A stretch of 64,000 nucleotides of DNA from Bettongia penicillata ogilbyi (Eukaryota > Chordata > Mammalia > Diprotodontia > Potoroidae). The translations under genes and the position numbers were made by a program. Below, piece after piece: positions 13,745-25,905 of the stretch (position 1 is its first letter; the number at the start of each line of letters is the position of its first letter). The notes below the pieces were generated by a model that saw only the letters and a program-made list of their open reading frames with translations, did not search any database and was not told the origin of the DNA. The stretch is from NCBI GenBank assembly GCA_023548195.1, contig JAJHZJ010000531.1:8543900-8607899 (forward strand), read 5' to 3'.

Positions 13745-14735
13745 TTTTTATTTTTCATTTTTAACACAGTTCATATCACATAACACAATTCCAACTTTTG
13801 GTCAGGTGGTACTTCTTTTAAAGCATTTACAATATAGAGCACAAACAAATTTTTTTTTTTAACATTAACCAACTGAGACACAAATAATGACTATGTATGC
13901 TAACTTCACAAGCCCTTGACCTAATTGTCTCCACACTGTTAACTAAGAATTAAAGGATTCTAACTTATTGTTGTTGGTCTAAAGTCCTAAGCCTAATAGC
14001 TTAATTTTAGACTTAACCTCAGATGTTCCCCTGCCAACAATCTATAATTTAATAGATCTGGTATAAAGTTTACAAACCTTTTGACTATAGGAAATTGCCA
14101 CTAAGAGTACGGATATTGCAGGGAAACAATATCTCCCCAACTTCATGTCAGTTCCAGGCAGAAGTAAATTGTCAACTTGCATTCAGTGAGGCTTAAAGTC
14201 TGCCAGGTGTCAGTGGGAAAATTGAGTCAGGAGAATCCTACCTCAGCCCAGGCTGAACAACCACTATCCCACCCTTCCCATGAGATCACCTTTTTCAGTT
14301 CATACCAGCATCTCACAGGCTTACTGGCATCATGGATTGGAGGCTCAGACTGCCTTTCTTGCTATCCATACCTGGAGTTAGACTCAGAACAGTCAGTTAA
14401 TGGTCCCACAGAATCTTAAAATAGCAAGTTCCAATAACCAGGTTTCAGATATGACTATAATTTCACATAGGCTAAGGAACATCTTTTAAGGCAAGTCTTA
14501 AGTGGCTTTCATGCCTTTCTATACCTGTTCTAATTTTGGATTAAATAACAATCATAAAATCAAATTTATCATTAAAACCTTAACTTTTCCATCAATGCCA
14601 AATTTTACCTGAGGTTACCTGCCTCTAGGAAACTTAGACTAAAATTCTTTTTCCCAAACTAAAGATGTCTCTGATTTAGTCTCAGTAATTAATTCAATCA
14701 GTTGTTTTAATACTAATTGCTTTTATAATCACTTT
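13745..14735. repeat. Unnamed repeat, copy B
   Basis: Partner of copy A (3930-5050), same orientation, about 80-85 percent identical by eye. It stops exactly where the HAL1 3' region begins, suggesting HAL1 was inserted into it. Confidence 0.6.
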
Positions 14736-15536
14736 GTAACATGTCCAATTTTTCTCCCCATCTCTCCCCTCCCCCACCCCCTAATACCTTGCATTCTGAT
14801 TACCCCTTCCCTCAGTGAGCCCTCCCTTCTATCACACCCCACCCTTCCCTTATGCCCATCTTCTATCTTTTGTTGTAGGGAAAGATAAATTTCTATACCC
14901 CTTTATCTGTATTTCTTATTTCCCAGTTATATGTAATAATGATCCTCTACATTTGTTTCTAATACTTTAAATTCTAACTTCTCTCTCTCCCTCCTTCCCT
15001 CCCTCCCTATGATCCTCACTGGAAAGGCAAGCAATTCAATTCAGACTAAATATGTGTCATTTTGCAAAAGACTTCCATAATAATCATGTTGTGTAATACT
15101 AACTATATTGCCCTCTATCCTACTCTATCCCCCCTTATTTTTTTTATTCCTTCATTTGACCTTGTCCCTTCCCAAAAGTATTTATTTCTAGTTACTCCCT
15201 TCTCCCCTTTGCCCTCCCTTCTATCATTCCCCTCACCCCACTTGTCACCTCCTCCCCTACTTTCCTATAGTATAAGATAGATTTTCATACCAAATTTAGT
15301 GAGCATGTTATTCCCTCCTTAAGCCATATGTGGAGAGAGTAGCTTCACTTTTCCCCTCTCCCCTTCTCCTTTTTCTCCTCCATTAAACAAGACTTTTCTT
15401 TATCTCTTTTATGAGTTATAGCCTGCCCCATTCCATTTCTCCCTTTCTCTTCCCAGTGTTTTCCTCTCTCATCCCTTAATTTTTATTTTATATATATATT
15501 TTTTGTGGATATCATCTCTTCTGATTCCACACAGCC

Positions 15537-15588
<52 letters not shown>

Positions 15589-16790
15589 AATCCCTCTACC
15601 TACCCAAATACTGAGAAAAACCTCAAGAGTTATAAATATTTTCTTTCCATGTAGGAATGTAAACAGTTCAGCTTTAGACAGTGTTATATGATTTCTCTTT
15701 CCTGTTTACCTTTTCATGCTTCTCTTGATTCTTGTGTTTGAAAGTCAAATTTTCTCTTCAGTTCTGGTCTTTTCATCATGAATGTTTAAAAATCCTCTAT
15801 ATCATTAAATGACCATTTATTCCCTTAAGTATTATACTCAGTTTTGCTGGGTAGGTGATTCTTGGTTTTAATCCCAGTTCCTTTCACTTCTAGAATATCC
15901 CCTTTGATCCCTTAATGTAGAAGCTGCCAGATCCTGTGTTATCCTGATTGTATTTCCACAGTACTCAAATTGTTTCTTTCTAGCTGCTTGCAGTATTTTC
16001 TCCTTGACCTGGGAACTCTGAAATTTGGCCACAATGTTCCTAGGAGTTTCTCTTTTCAAGTCTCTTTCAGGAGATGATTGGTGGATTCTTTCAATATTTA
16101 TTTTGCCCTCTGGTTTTAGAATATTAGGGAAGTTTTCCTTGATAATTTCATGGAGGATGTCTAGGCTCTTTTTTGATCATGGCTTTCAGGTAGTCCCATA
16201 ATTTTTATATTGTCTCTCCTGGATGTGTTTTCCTGGTCAGTTGTTTTTCCAGTGAGATATTTCACATTATCTGCTATTTTTTCAAACTTTTGGTTTTTAT
16301 TTTTTATATATTTTTAGCTTGCTTTATCTCATAGTCATTCATTTCCCTGAACTCAACTCTCTCTTTCAAAGAATTGTTTTGTTCAGTGAGCTTTTGAACC
16401 TTCTCATCCATTTGGCTAGTTATGCTTTTTAAAGCCTCCTTCTCCTCATTGGCTTTTTGGACCTCGGACCTCTTTTTCCAATTGAGTTAGCCTCTTTTTA
16501 CAGGTGTTATTTCCCTCAGCATTTTTTTTGGTTCTCCTTTAGCAGGCTGCTGACACACTTTTCAAGCTTTTCTATGGCCTGAGCCCATTTCATATTCATT
16601 TTGGAGATACTGGAGACAGAGATCTTGACTTCCTGTGACTTGCCTTGTTCTTCCTCATCTGAAAGGATGAAAGGAGACACCTGTTCACCAAGAAAGTAAC
16701 CTTTTATGATTTTATTTTTTTCCCCTTTTTTGGACATTTTCCCAGCCAGTTACTTCACTTCTGAATCCTTTGTCAAGAGGATGGTCCTAT
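14736..16790 (-). mobile_element. HAL1 (half-L1), truncated copy with ORF1 relic
   Basis: Read on the - strand: an ORF1 relic starting at 16737 (MSKKGEKNKIIKGYFLGEQ), coiled-coil pieces, then RRM/CTD pieces (QAARKKQFEYCGNTIRITQDL near 15960), followed straight by a 3'UTR with a TG/CA microsatellite. There is no ORF2, which is the HAL1 arrangement. It aligns with the fuller copy at 57285-59910 until about 16790, where similarity to the 5'UTR stops. Several frameshifts and stops. Confidence 0.8.
15544..15586. repeat. (TG)n microsatellite inside HAL1 3'UTR
   Basis: About 21 uninterrupted TG units. The equivalent place in the other HAL1 (58125-58160) has a shorter, interrupted TG tract, so it grew from a pre-existing seed. 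Confidence 0.95.
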
Positions 16791-18050
16791 TCTGCTCTGC
16801 TTTCCTAAAGAGCTGAAACTGCATCTTCTGTCTCCCCCGCCCTCCCCAAGACTCAACAGACATACTCTCCCAGTCCCATTTTAGCTTTTGAATCAGTTTG
16901 GTGTGGGGGAGGAGGGAGACAGGAGGTAACCTTCCCTGGTAAAGAACACATGGATACTCTGCTGTTCCACCCATATCCTTTTCCCTTGGGAATTTCAGGC
17001 TGTGTACTAGGAAAAGCATGTAAAGTTCTACAAAAAGTTTAAAATCACACCTTTTCTCCTCAGGTTCGCTTGAAATATGCCAATATTTCTAAGATGAGGC
17101 TTTTGATCCAGGCAGAGACCTGACGTTGTTGTCAGGAAGTTGCCAGTCTCCCCAGGCAGAGGCTTCCATAGTTTCAAAGGATTAAATGATTGACTGCGTA
17201 AATGCTCACCCTTCTTATCTTCATCCTTCAGAATCTGGAGAGAGTCAATACCTCCAAAAGAATTCACTGAAATTCCAAAGTGAACTTGCAATTTCAAACA
17301 TATTCTCTGGTATCAGATACATTGATGCAATTCAAACCTAAAGTACAGATTTGAGCTTTGACATTTCATCAAATCAAAACTCAGTTTTTTACTGCAAACT
17401 GCCCAAGACTCCTTCTTTCTTTTTTTACTTGCTAATACAAAAGAGACTGTCCTTATCCTCCCCTATCTGAGGGAGAAAGATTTTCCCTTGCTTTTCTTTT
17501 CACATTCAAGAACTCTGTCATTTCTGCCCCACTCACTCCTCTGAAAGTACTTGGGCCCAAGGAGGGGCGGGGTGAAGAGGGAGGGAGAGGGGCAAGATAA
17601 TGGGGAAGTCTTGCTGCCTGGCTGCATTTAAAATTTAACAAAACACTTTACAAAAACACACAAACAAGACATTTAACAAAGCATTATAATACAGATCAAT
17701 TTCCCCACCTTTGCTTGAATTCCTGGGACTCTATCCAAGTTCTCTCCTTGGCTTAGGGCCAACACAGAAACTCCTGAACAAGGTATGACAAAGAGTTTGC
17801 ACGCCTAACTTCACTCAGTCAGTAAAAGACCGACCCAGAGTGTAAGTTCCTGGGGTGCCCTGATCCTTGCCCAGTATACTAGCTCACCTAGTTAGCTGGC
17901 AAACTTAGAGACACCAGTTCCTCTGAACTTCTGAACAGCATTCAGAGTTGCATGCTTACATGGAGTAGATTTAACTTACAGGGACTGTAAAAAAAAATTT
18001 ATAGGAGCGCTCTCCCTATGTTTTCTCAAACCCTCAAGTCAGTGAGTCGA
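16791..18050 (-). mobile_element. Probable ERV leader and internal sequence
   Basis: Lies downstream (on the - strand) of the primer-binding site at 18051-18068, where leader and gag would be expected. Two modest open frames (17028-17297 and 16750-17019) are present but show no motif I recognise, so no gag claim is made. Confidence 0.4.
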
Positions 18051-18068
18051 GCCCCACATTGGGCACCA
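18051..18068 (-). other. Retroviral primer-binding site, lysine-tRNA type
   Basis: The - strand reads TGGTGCCCAATGTGGGGC, 16 of 18 identical to the classical Lys-tRNA site; both differences are C-to-T at CpG positions, as expected for decay. It sits 3 bp from the TG/CA edge of the LTR at 18072. Confidence 0.8.
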
Positions 18069-18071
18069 AAT

Positions 18072-18640
18072 TGTTAGAGATAAAGTTGATACACAAAATA
18101 GTATCAAGGAAAATTTATTAAATAAAGTTCAGAGGAGAGAGGGCCTTTTATGTTGATTCCCTTGAACGAACGGGTAGTTTGCAGTAAGAAAGAATTCCCA
18201 TATGTTCAGAATAATGGAAGCTTCTTATAGTGTTCTGAATTTTGAACTCAGTGCCCCGCTGTCCTCTGGCCATGTGACTTCATATTCTCCTCTCTGATAG
18301 GTTTTCCCTCAAACAGCTCATCAAGCCTGTGCACAAGTTTCTGACCTTTACCTGACCATGCTAGGTTACAACCCTGATCACCCAAAACTATGGAAACAAC
18401 TTGCTTGTTTCCCACAAACTCAAGCCTCAATGGTGGCCAGTTGAGGCAAGCACAGGTTCCCTCCAAGCCTTGATGGGGGCTGATCAAGGCACACACAACA
18501 TTTCAGCTTGTGCATTCAACCGTAATGTTCCCCATTCACTAATCACTGCCCACCTGCTTTATAAGGCAACAGACACAGAAGGCATATTGCCAGCAATAGC
18601 CTCACAAGTTTGCATCACCTCATCCCTATATCTCACTGCA
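18072..18640 (-). mobile_element. ERV 5' LTR (class II-like)
   Basis: Its 3' edge is set by ...AACA next to the primer-binding site. On the - strand it has a TATA-like CTTATAAAG near 18560 and AATAAA near 18114. The 5' edge is placed at TGCAGTGAG (18640) only because it begins with TG; the true edge may lie further right. Homologous to 159-590. Confidence 0.65.
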
Positions 18641-18915
18641 TAGTAGCAGTAGATATTTATGCTATTTATCATTATATAATGCTGTGCAAGCATTGTGGAG
18701 ATATTTTGAACCATGACTGTGGTAACTTATATCTTAATACCTAGGAACAAGAGATTGTTATAGCTATGGATCCTGGGAAACTGACCTCTAAGAAATAATA
18801 ACAAAAATTCTGTTTACACACACTAGAAGTCACTTACTTGGACTAAAATTCACTCTACATACCATTCCCTATCTTTTAATTTTGAAATATTTTTAAGGGA
18901 GAGTTATCCATACAT
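18641..18915. other. Non-coding, no recognised element
   Basis: Nothing recognised. Confidence 0.4.
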
Positions 18916-19005
18916 TTGAGAGAGAGGCTGGCATAGTGGATAGAGAGAGCTCATAGGATATCCTGGACATCAGAAAATGCCTATTTTTCATTTGTAACGG
19001 AAGTG
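18916..19005 (+). repeat. tRNA-derived SINE fragment
   Basis: GGCTGGCATAGTGGATAGAGAG resembles the A-box head of Mar1/MIR-type SINEs; only the head is present. Confidence 0.4.
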
Positions 19006-19239
19006 TCAGAGAATTCCTTATATAGTACTAGTGAGAGGTTGACTTTTTTAAAAGATCTATATGAAAGGATAATGAAATCATAATTCTGTCACTTAATGAA
19101 AACTTAGAGGTTGTCTCATTTATAGATAAGGAATTGAGGATCAGGAAGTTTAAGTGGCTTGGCCAAGATCAGACAGTAAAAGTGAGAATCAGGATTTGAA
19201 CCCAAGTCCTCTGACTTTGGAACAAGTATTCTTTTCACT

Positions 19240-19405
19240 GTAAGTAAAGTTGGACTGGTTTGGCATTTACTTCTCCAGCTTCTTTTACAGTTGAAGAAAC
19301 TGAGGCAAACAACTGACTTACAGGTCATGCAACTAGTAAGTGTCTGAGGTCAGATTTGAACTCAGGAAGATTAGTCTTCCAGACTCCAGGCCCAGTGGTT
19401 GGTGC
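19240..19405 (-). repeat. Mar1-type CORE-SINE fragment
   Basis: Reverse complement of the SINE body: GGTTTGGCATTTACTTCTCCAGC, GAAACTGAGGCAAAC, then a decayed tRNA-like head ending near 19405. Confidence 0.65.
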
Positions 19406-19765
19406 CACAAACCACGATTTGGGGGGATGTCTGCTCCAAGCATGCGAAGATTTTCCCTGTAGAATGGATGAATGAGAACAATTTATTCCCCTGGCCGTGA
19501 GGGTGGATGAAGCAGGGCTTGTGGAATGCTTACAGCTTGGTCAACACTGAAGACTCCAAGGTCACCGGATGCACCCTGGGCCATCAACCAGTCGTCCTGA
19601 CCTGTCCTGTCACTGGACTTTGATGACTCTGGGGGAGACAGTGAGGTTGACAACTGTGCAACTCTGCCTCACTTCAATTCAATTCACCTACAAGTCAAGA
19701 CATCATCCTATGAAGTCACTGGTCCTCTCTGAAAGTAAAGGATAAACAACAAAAAGCAAAGATGG
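19406..19765 (+). repeat. Unnamed dispersed repeat with A/C-rich tail
   Basis: Contains GAAGACTCCAAGGTCACCGGATGCA...CTGGGCCATC and ends GGATAAACAACAAAAA. From memory, similar sequences with an (AAC)n tail are common in marsupial genomes; family name not known to me. Confidence 0.4.
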
Positions 19766-19814
19766 AAGCACTATGTAAATATTAGCTATTATTATTATTT
19801 GATGATACCAAGAC

Positions 19815-20125
19815 AGTTCTGAAGGACTTATGATGAAAAATGCTATCCACCTCCAGAGAAAGAACTAGAGTCTGAATGCAAATTGAAGCATACTTTTAAA
19901 ATTTCTCTTATTTTTCTTGTTTTTTGGACTGAGTTTTCTTCCATAACATGACTAATATGGGAATATATTCTTCATGACTGCACAGTAAGCCTATATCAAG
20001 TTGCTATCCTTTTCAATGAGAGGAGAGGGGAGGGATGGAGAGATAAAATTTAGAACTCAGAATTTTAAAAAAGTGTTAAAAAATTCTATTTACATGTAAG
20101 TGAGAAAAAAATGATATGCAAACTA
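19815..20125 (+). repeat. Unnamed dispersed repeat, copy 1
   Basis: Shares with 44605-44975 the ordered blocks GATGAAAAAT, CAGAGAAAGAACT, TTTCTTGTT, GGAACTCA and TTTACATGTAA. Both run in the same direction and end in an A-rich tail. Confidence 0.5.
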
Positions 20126-20519
20126 AAAATCATAAGTTCAATCAGAATGCTACTACTTTGTATTTGGAACTTGGATTTCTCAACTTCTAAGATCTACATA
20201 TGTACCCACAGCTAAGACTACTGATAAGTAGAACACATTTGTGAATGCAGTGAAAATATCTACAAGAAGATTGGGCAGAATTAATAGATTCCTTTCCCAG
20301 GGTACTTAGATATTCTTGACAGAATAAGTTTGAGGTCCTAGGTAGGCAGAAAAAGCAAGAGAGTTTTTAAGCCTCTCATTCCTCAGTAAAGTCAGAGAAG
20401 GTTAGCAACTTTTGGGCCTCTCTCCAAGCCATGAAGAAAAAATGAAAAAACAAAACCATAAACCAGTGGGGATGGGATCTGAATTCCCAAAGGAAAAGAC
20501 CATGTCTTTGGGATCTGGA
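20126..20519. other. Non-coding, no recognised element
   Basis: Nothing recognised. Confidence 0.4.
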
Positions 20520-20940
20520 CCCCAAAAAAGAAAAACCCCTGAGCTTTCCCACCTGTCCCAGGTGTTTACCTAGGTCAGTTGACCCTTCCCAGTTAATTAA
20601 CTGCCTCTTCATTGTCTGCACTTAGCCCCACTTTAGACCACTGCTCCCTTAATTTCATCTAAACCCCTTCTCTGTTCCCACCTTCTTCTATGTATAGAAG
20701 ACCCATCTTGCCTACATTAAGGAGCTCAGATTCAGTCTGGCCCTCTTGTCAGCACAAGCTCACAAATGCTTAGATTCTATGAGTCTGGCCAATATGGCAT
20801 ATTTTTAGAACCTATCAGTGTTCTAATAATCCTTGTCTTTGGCAGAAACAAGGCTTGAATTGAATTCATTCGAGACAGAACCTGCATGTCGCTAATTTTG
20901 GGGTCCCAGCATCCCTAAATCTCAACAAAATAACCACCCA
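20520..20940 (+). mobile_element. Possible LTR relic
   Basis: Contains a TATA-like TATGTATAGAAGACC near 20690 and AATAAT near 20825. The end region runs into ATTTTGGGGTCCCAGCATC, a layout resembling U5 followed by a tRNA-binding site. A related end is found at 5440-5520. Boundaries and class are unresolved. Confidence 0.35.
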
Positions 20941-22484
20941 ACCACTTTTCCCCAAACAAGCAGCAGTAGAAAAAATTTGCTCTTCACCATCATCTCCACC
21001 TCTTCCACCTCAAATTATTGAGTATATATAAATTTTTCATACTGCACAGTACATAGATATTATTGGTACTCACTTTCCCATGGTAAGAATTTTTTGGGTG
21101 TCCTTTGTTCTACCATTTTTCTATATTCAGTTCAGCCTGACTAACATTTGAATTTTTTTCTATGTAGTCAAATTGGATAGCTGAACAAGAGATCACTTTA
21201 GGACACTTAGGTATCTTCTTCAAAGATGAACCTAACTTGCTGGAGCTGGAGGCTGGAAGCAATAGACAAAGAAACAGTAGACTCTTTCATGAGTTGCTAT
21301 TACCAAAAAACCATCACCTACTAGCCAGCCTACTGATAAGACTCACTTAGACGAGAAGGCCCAGACTTGAGGCTCATAGAGTTTGGTAGACCCCTGCCAT
21401 AGCACTAAAATCTCAACCCATTGTTGGAATTAACTTTCCCCATTCTCTGGGTTAATAATGATCATTCTTGAGCCTTACATTTCAGATCTTTTCAGGCTAT
21501 TTGTTTTCTTTCTCATTCTTTTTTTTTTTTTTTTTGCCTTTCTGTTTAGCTTAAATCCCTACTATTAAGTGTAAAAGCTGACAATACCAGGTGGTCAGAG
21601 AAAATATTCTCACGGTCCTCCAGTGATACCACCCTTTGTCTTTTTGTTCTTTTGATCAAGTACAAATCATTTACTCTGAATTTCTTGCCATTGGGCAAGC
21701 TGCGTATGCCTACATCCTTTCCCTGTTCCCCAAATACCACCATCCCATTCCTTCCTCTTCATTTTGACAATGCATTTATTGTTTGTGCGAATCCTGATGA
21801 CTGATTGCTGTACCACTGCCACTCCCAACCTAAATGTTTCATGGATATAAAGGCAAGATCTCTGTGTGAACATTATTTTCTGTGACCAAGTTAATTTTTT
21901 TTGAGGGAAGGCCCATTAAATCCCTCTCTAATTAGCTTAAAAAAAACCCAAGCTACTAGCGAACAAAATTCCCAAGACTTTTAATAAATGAGTAAATAGG
22001 AGAGGGAGGATTATTTAATGAGGACCTGCATATACATGGACTTTCAGGAAATTTTTTTAACATTCAAATTAATAAAAAATTACTTTTGCTAATTAAGAAT
22101 ATAATTTTAAGACACAAACATATGTGTTCCCTGCCCAAAAAAGATGAAGATTAAATTATTAGCTTATTTGACTCAAGATCACTTGAGTGTTAGAGAGAAA
22201 TGATGCTTTGTATAGATGGGAAAGAGTGACAGAATCTCTATTCTGGCCACCAGAAAAGAAAGCGGCAGATAACAAGTGGTGAGAGAGACATGGAATATTT
22301 CTGAGAAATAACAAGACAACTAGCTTGATTAGATCATGATGTATGTGTGAAGAATAGTAAAGTATAACAAGCCTTGAAAGACTAGGTGGATTCAGGCTGT
22401 GAATTTCAATTGAGTGGTGAGGTCAAATGACAGATTGCAAGTGTTTGAGAATTGAGTGAGAGGAGAGGATGTCGAGGGCATGTA
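20941..22484. other. Non-coding, no recognised element
   Basis: No exon, RNA gene or familiar repeat recognised. A T-run lies at 21517-21535. Confidence 0.4.
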
Positions 22485-22710
22485 GGCGGCTCAGTGGATA
22501 GAGTACCAGGTCTGGTGTCAGAAAGGCCTCAGCTCAAATAAGGCCTCAGAAACTTAATAGCTGAGTGACCCTGAACAAGTCACTTTGCCTCAGTTTCCTT
22601 GCCTGTAAAATGAACTGGAGAAGGAAATGGCAAACCACTCCAGTATCTTTGCCAAGAAAACCCCCAAGGGTCACGAAGAGTTAGACATGACTGAACAAAG
22701 AGGACATAGC
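22485..22710 (+). repeat. Mar1-type CORE-SINE with BovB/RTE-like tail
   Basis: tRNA-like head GGCTCAGTGGATAGAGTACC, core TGAGTGACCCTGAACAAGTCACTTTGCCTCAG (interrupted here for length), and tail GGCAAACCACTCCAGTATC...GTCACGAAGAGTTAGACATGAC. The tail matches the BovB/RTE 3' end, the basis for calling this marsupial. Confidence 0.85.
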
Positions 22711-22869
22711 TTTTTCTAGAAGTTTGGCCATGAAACGTGGCTATTCTCAAGACTAACCCTGCTCTACTTGTGTTCTCATGCCCATCTCTTCCTACCTCCT
22801 TTGCAAGCTTGTCATTCTGTCCTTTTTTTTCTTTGAGCTTTTCTTTTCTAATGGCTCTTTGCTTAATGA

Positions 22870-23105
22870 TAACAATAATTAACATATATGTAGCACCAAC
22901 TATGTGCCAGCCATTGTGCTAAATGCTTTACAATGATTATCTCCTTTAACTCTCACAACAACTCAGGGAGGTAGTTATCATTATTATCCCCATTTTACAG
23001 ATGAGGAAAGTAAGATAAACAGAGGCTAAGTGACTTGCCTAGAGTCACAAGACTGAAATGTCTGAGACCAGATTCAAACTCAGGTCTTCCTAACTACGGG
23101 TTTAG
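22870..23105 (-). repeat. MIR element
   Basis: Reverse-complement MIR: ACTATGTGCCAGCCATTGTG, CATTTTACAGATGAGGAAAG, GGCTAAGTGACTTGCCTAGAG. Confidence 0.85.
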
Positions 23106-23204
23106 CTTTCTAACTGCTCTCTTTTCAACCTGCAAACATACCCAGGTATTACTCATAATTGGAAACCTTCATTTGGCCCTCCTATCTCTTCAGGTTATCT
23201 TCTT

Positions 23205-23960
23205 GGATCTCTCCTTTCTTTCCATATTAAAAATATTTTCACAGTCAATGGGAGAAACCACAAGAAAGAAGAAACACAAAAAAGAGAGAGCAAATAGTAT
23301 GCTTGGATTTGCATTTAGACTCCATAGTTCTTTTTCTGGAGGTGGATAGCATTTTCCATTATGAGTTTCCATTTGGAATTGCCTTAGATCCTTGCATTGC
23401 TAAGTAGAGATAAGTCTATCAAAGTTAGTTTGCACAATGTTACTGTTACTGTGTAAAATGTTCTGGTTCTGCTCACTTTACTCAGCATCAGTTCATTTAA
23501 GTTATTCCAGGTTTTTCTGAAGTCTGCTTGTTCATCATTCCTTATGGAACAATAGTATTCCATTATATTCATATGGGCATCCCCTCATTTTTTAATTCTT
23601 GGTCACCATGAAAAGAGCTCCTATAAATAGTTTTGTACATGCGGTTCCTTTTCCTGTTTTTTGAGCTTATGGGGATACAGACCAAGCACTATTGCTGGGT
23701 CAAAGGGTATAATTCTTTGTGCCTAGTTCCAAATTGCTCTCCAGAATGGCTGAATCAGTTCATAAACTCCACCAACAATGCATGAGTGTTCCAATTTTCC
23801 CACATCTTCTCCAGCATTTATTATTTTCCTATCTTGTCATGTTAGTCAATCTGCAAGGTATGATGTGGTATCTCAGAGTTACTTTGATTTGCATTTCTCT
23901 AATCAACAATGATTTAGAGCATTTTTTGTATGACTATAGATAGCTTTAAGATCTTTCCCA
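23205..23960 (-). mobile_element. L1 3' fragment
   Basis: Matches the 3'UTR and ORF2 end of the L1 at 9.2 kb: CAATGGGAGAAACCA, CACTTTACTCAGCATCAGTTC, GCTGGGTCAAAGGGTAT, TTGCTCTCCAGAATGG, CCAACAATGCATGAGTGTTCC. Confidence 0.85.
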
Positions 23961-23984
23961 CTTTTCACTGCCAAGCTCCTATGT

Positions 23985-24110
23985 AGTTTTCTATTCTTAC
24001 TTTCTCCACTTTCTTCATTATCCATTCACTTTTCAGCCCTTTACAATCTGGCTTTAGACCCCACCACTCAGCTAAAGTAGTTCTTACCAAGGTTTTCTCC
24101 AACATTATTT
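23985..24110 (+). repeat. L2 fragment
   Basis: CCCTTTACAATCTGGCTTTAGACCCC is a characteristic L2 ORF2-end segment, also seen at about 26590. Confidence 0.55.
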
Positions 24111-24205
24111 TAAATGCTAAATTTTAATAATTTAAATATTTTAATAATTTAATTAATTTAATAATTTAAATAATTAAATTAAAAATAATTTAAAGTCTTT
24201 TCTTA
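24110..24205. repeat. AT-rich (TAATTTAA)n-like tract
   Basis: About 95 bp built almost only of A and T in irregular TTTAATAATTTAAAT units. Confidence 0.85.
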
Positions 24206-24309
24206 ATCTACATTCTTCTTGACTTCTCTGCCTGTCTTGGTTCTGTTAACCATCCCTTTCTCTTGTATACTTTCTCTTCCTTTGGTTGCTTGACACCCTT
24301 CTTTGCTGG

Positions 24310-24700
24310 TTCTCCTCCTACCAGTCTGACCACATCGTCCAACAAAACCCTTGTGACAAATATGCATAGTTGAGAAAATAAAGTTCTGACATTGTTTATG
24401 TCAAAAAAAGTATGTTTCAGTCTGCATTTTGAATCTACCACCTCTCTGTTAGAGATGGGTTACAGTGATCATTTTAAATCTTTCAAAATTGCTTGGCTTT
24501 ATGTCATTATTATGTAAATTGTTTCCCTAACTCTGCTCATTTCACTCGACATCAATTCATACAACTCTTTCCATGTTTCTCTGAACCCATCCTTTTTATC
24601 CTTTCTTATAGTGTAATTACATTTTCACAGTTACCCACATTTGGGGGAAACTCTAGGAATGAGCATACTTTCAATATATATATATAATATTACCCCCACC
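24310..24700 (-). mobile_element. Old L1 3' fragments
   Basis: TTGTGACAAATATGCATAGT and CATTTCACTCGACATCAATTC are diverged L1 3'-end segments. The two blocks may be one element broken by a deletion. Confidence 0.5.
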
Positions 24701-24719
24701 ATTACATGTTAAAACAATT

Positions 24720-25905
24720 TTTTTTAACATTTGTCTCTTTTTAAAAATATTTGAGTTCTAAATTCTATTCCTCTCTCCATTTATCTCCCTGAGATGGTAA
24801 GCAATCAGATATAGGCTATACATGTACAATCATGTAAAACGTTGCCATATTAGTCATTTTGTACAAGAAGACTCAAATAAAGGGGAAAAAAAGAAAGTGA
24901 AAAATAACATGCTCCAGTCTATATTCAAACAATACCAGTACTTTTTCTAGAGGTGGATAGTATACTTCATCATTGGTCCTTTGAAATTTTCTTGGATCAT
25001 TGTTTTGCTGAGAATAGCTAAGTCATTCACAATTCTTCATTCAATGTTATTACTGTTTCTCTATATAACATTCTCCTGGTTCTTTTCACTTCACTTTGCA
25101 TCAGTTCATATAAGTTTTTTCCAGGTTTTTCTGAAGTCATCATGCTTGTCATTTCTTATAGCACAGTAATGGTCCATTATAGTAATATATCACAGCTTAT
25201 TTAGTCATTCCTCAATTGATGGGCATCCCTTTGATTTCCAGTTCTTTGCCACACAAAAGAGAGCTGTACAAATAGGTCCTTTCTCCACCTTTTTTATGTT
25301 TGGGGAATATAGACCTAGTAGTGGTATTGCTGGATCAAAGAGTATGCACAGTTTTATACCCTTTGGGCATAGTTCCAAATTGCTCTCCAGAATGATTGGA
25401 TCAGTTCACAAGTCCACCAGCAGTACATTAGTGAGTTTCCCCATATTCCCTCCAACATTTGTCATTTTCCCTTTTTGTCATATTAGCCAATCTGTTAGGT
25501 ATGAGGTGGTACCCAGAGTTGTTTTAATTTGCATTTCTGTAATCAGTAGTGATTCAGAGCATTTTTTATATGACTACAAATAACTTTGATTTCTTTGTCT
25601 AAAAACTGCCTGTTCTTATCCTTTGACCATTTATCAATTGGGGAATGACTTGTATTTTTAGAAATTAGTCCCAGTTCTCTTTATATTTGAGAAATGAGAC
25701 CTTTATCAGAAATATTTGTTGCAAAATTTCCCCCCCCCCCCCACTCCCAGTTTTCTGCTTTCCTTTTATTTTGATTGCATTGGTTTTGTTTGTACAAATT
25801 TCATATAATCAAAACTATCAGTTTTACATTTTGTAATGCTCTCCACCTCTTGTTTGGTCATAAATCTTTCCTTATCCATAGATCTGATGGATAAACTGGA
25901 ATGAG
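24720..25905 (-). mobile_element. L1 3' fragment (longer)
   Basis: Continuous with the L1 3'UTR and ORF2 C-terminal coding part: CATCAGTTCATATAAG, CAATTGATGGGCATCCC, GCTGGATCAAAGAGTATGCA, ATCCTTTGACCATTTATCAA. A C-run at 25731-25742 interrupts the relic frame. Confidence 0.85.

Noticed and set aside
15503..15691. Frame with alternating Cys-Val run
   Set aside because: Translation of the TG microsatellite.
25731..25742. C homopolymer in an L1 relic
   Set aside because: Probably a slippage product or sequencing difficulty.
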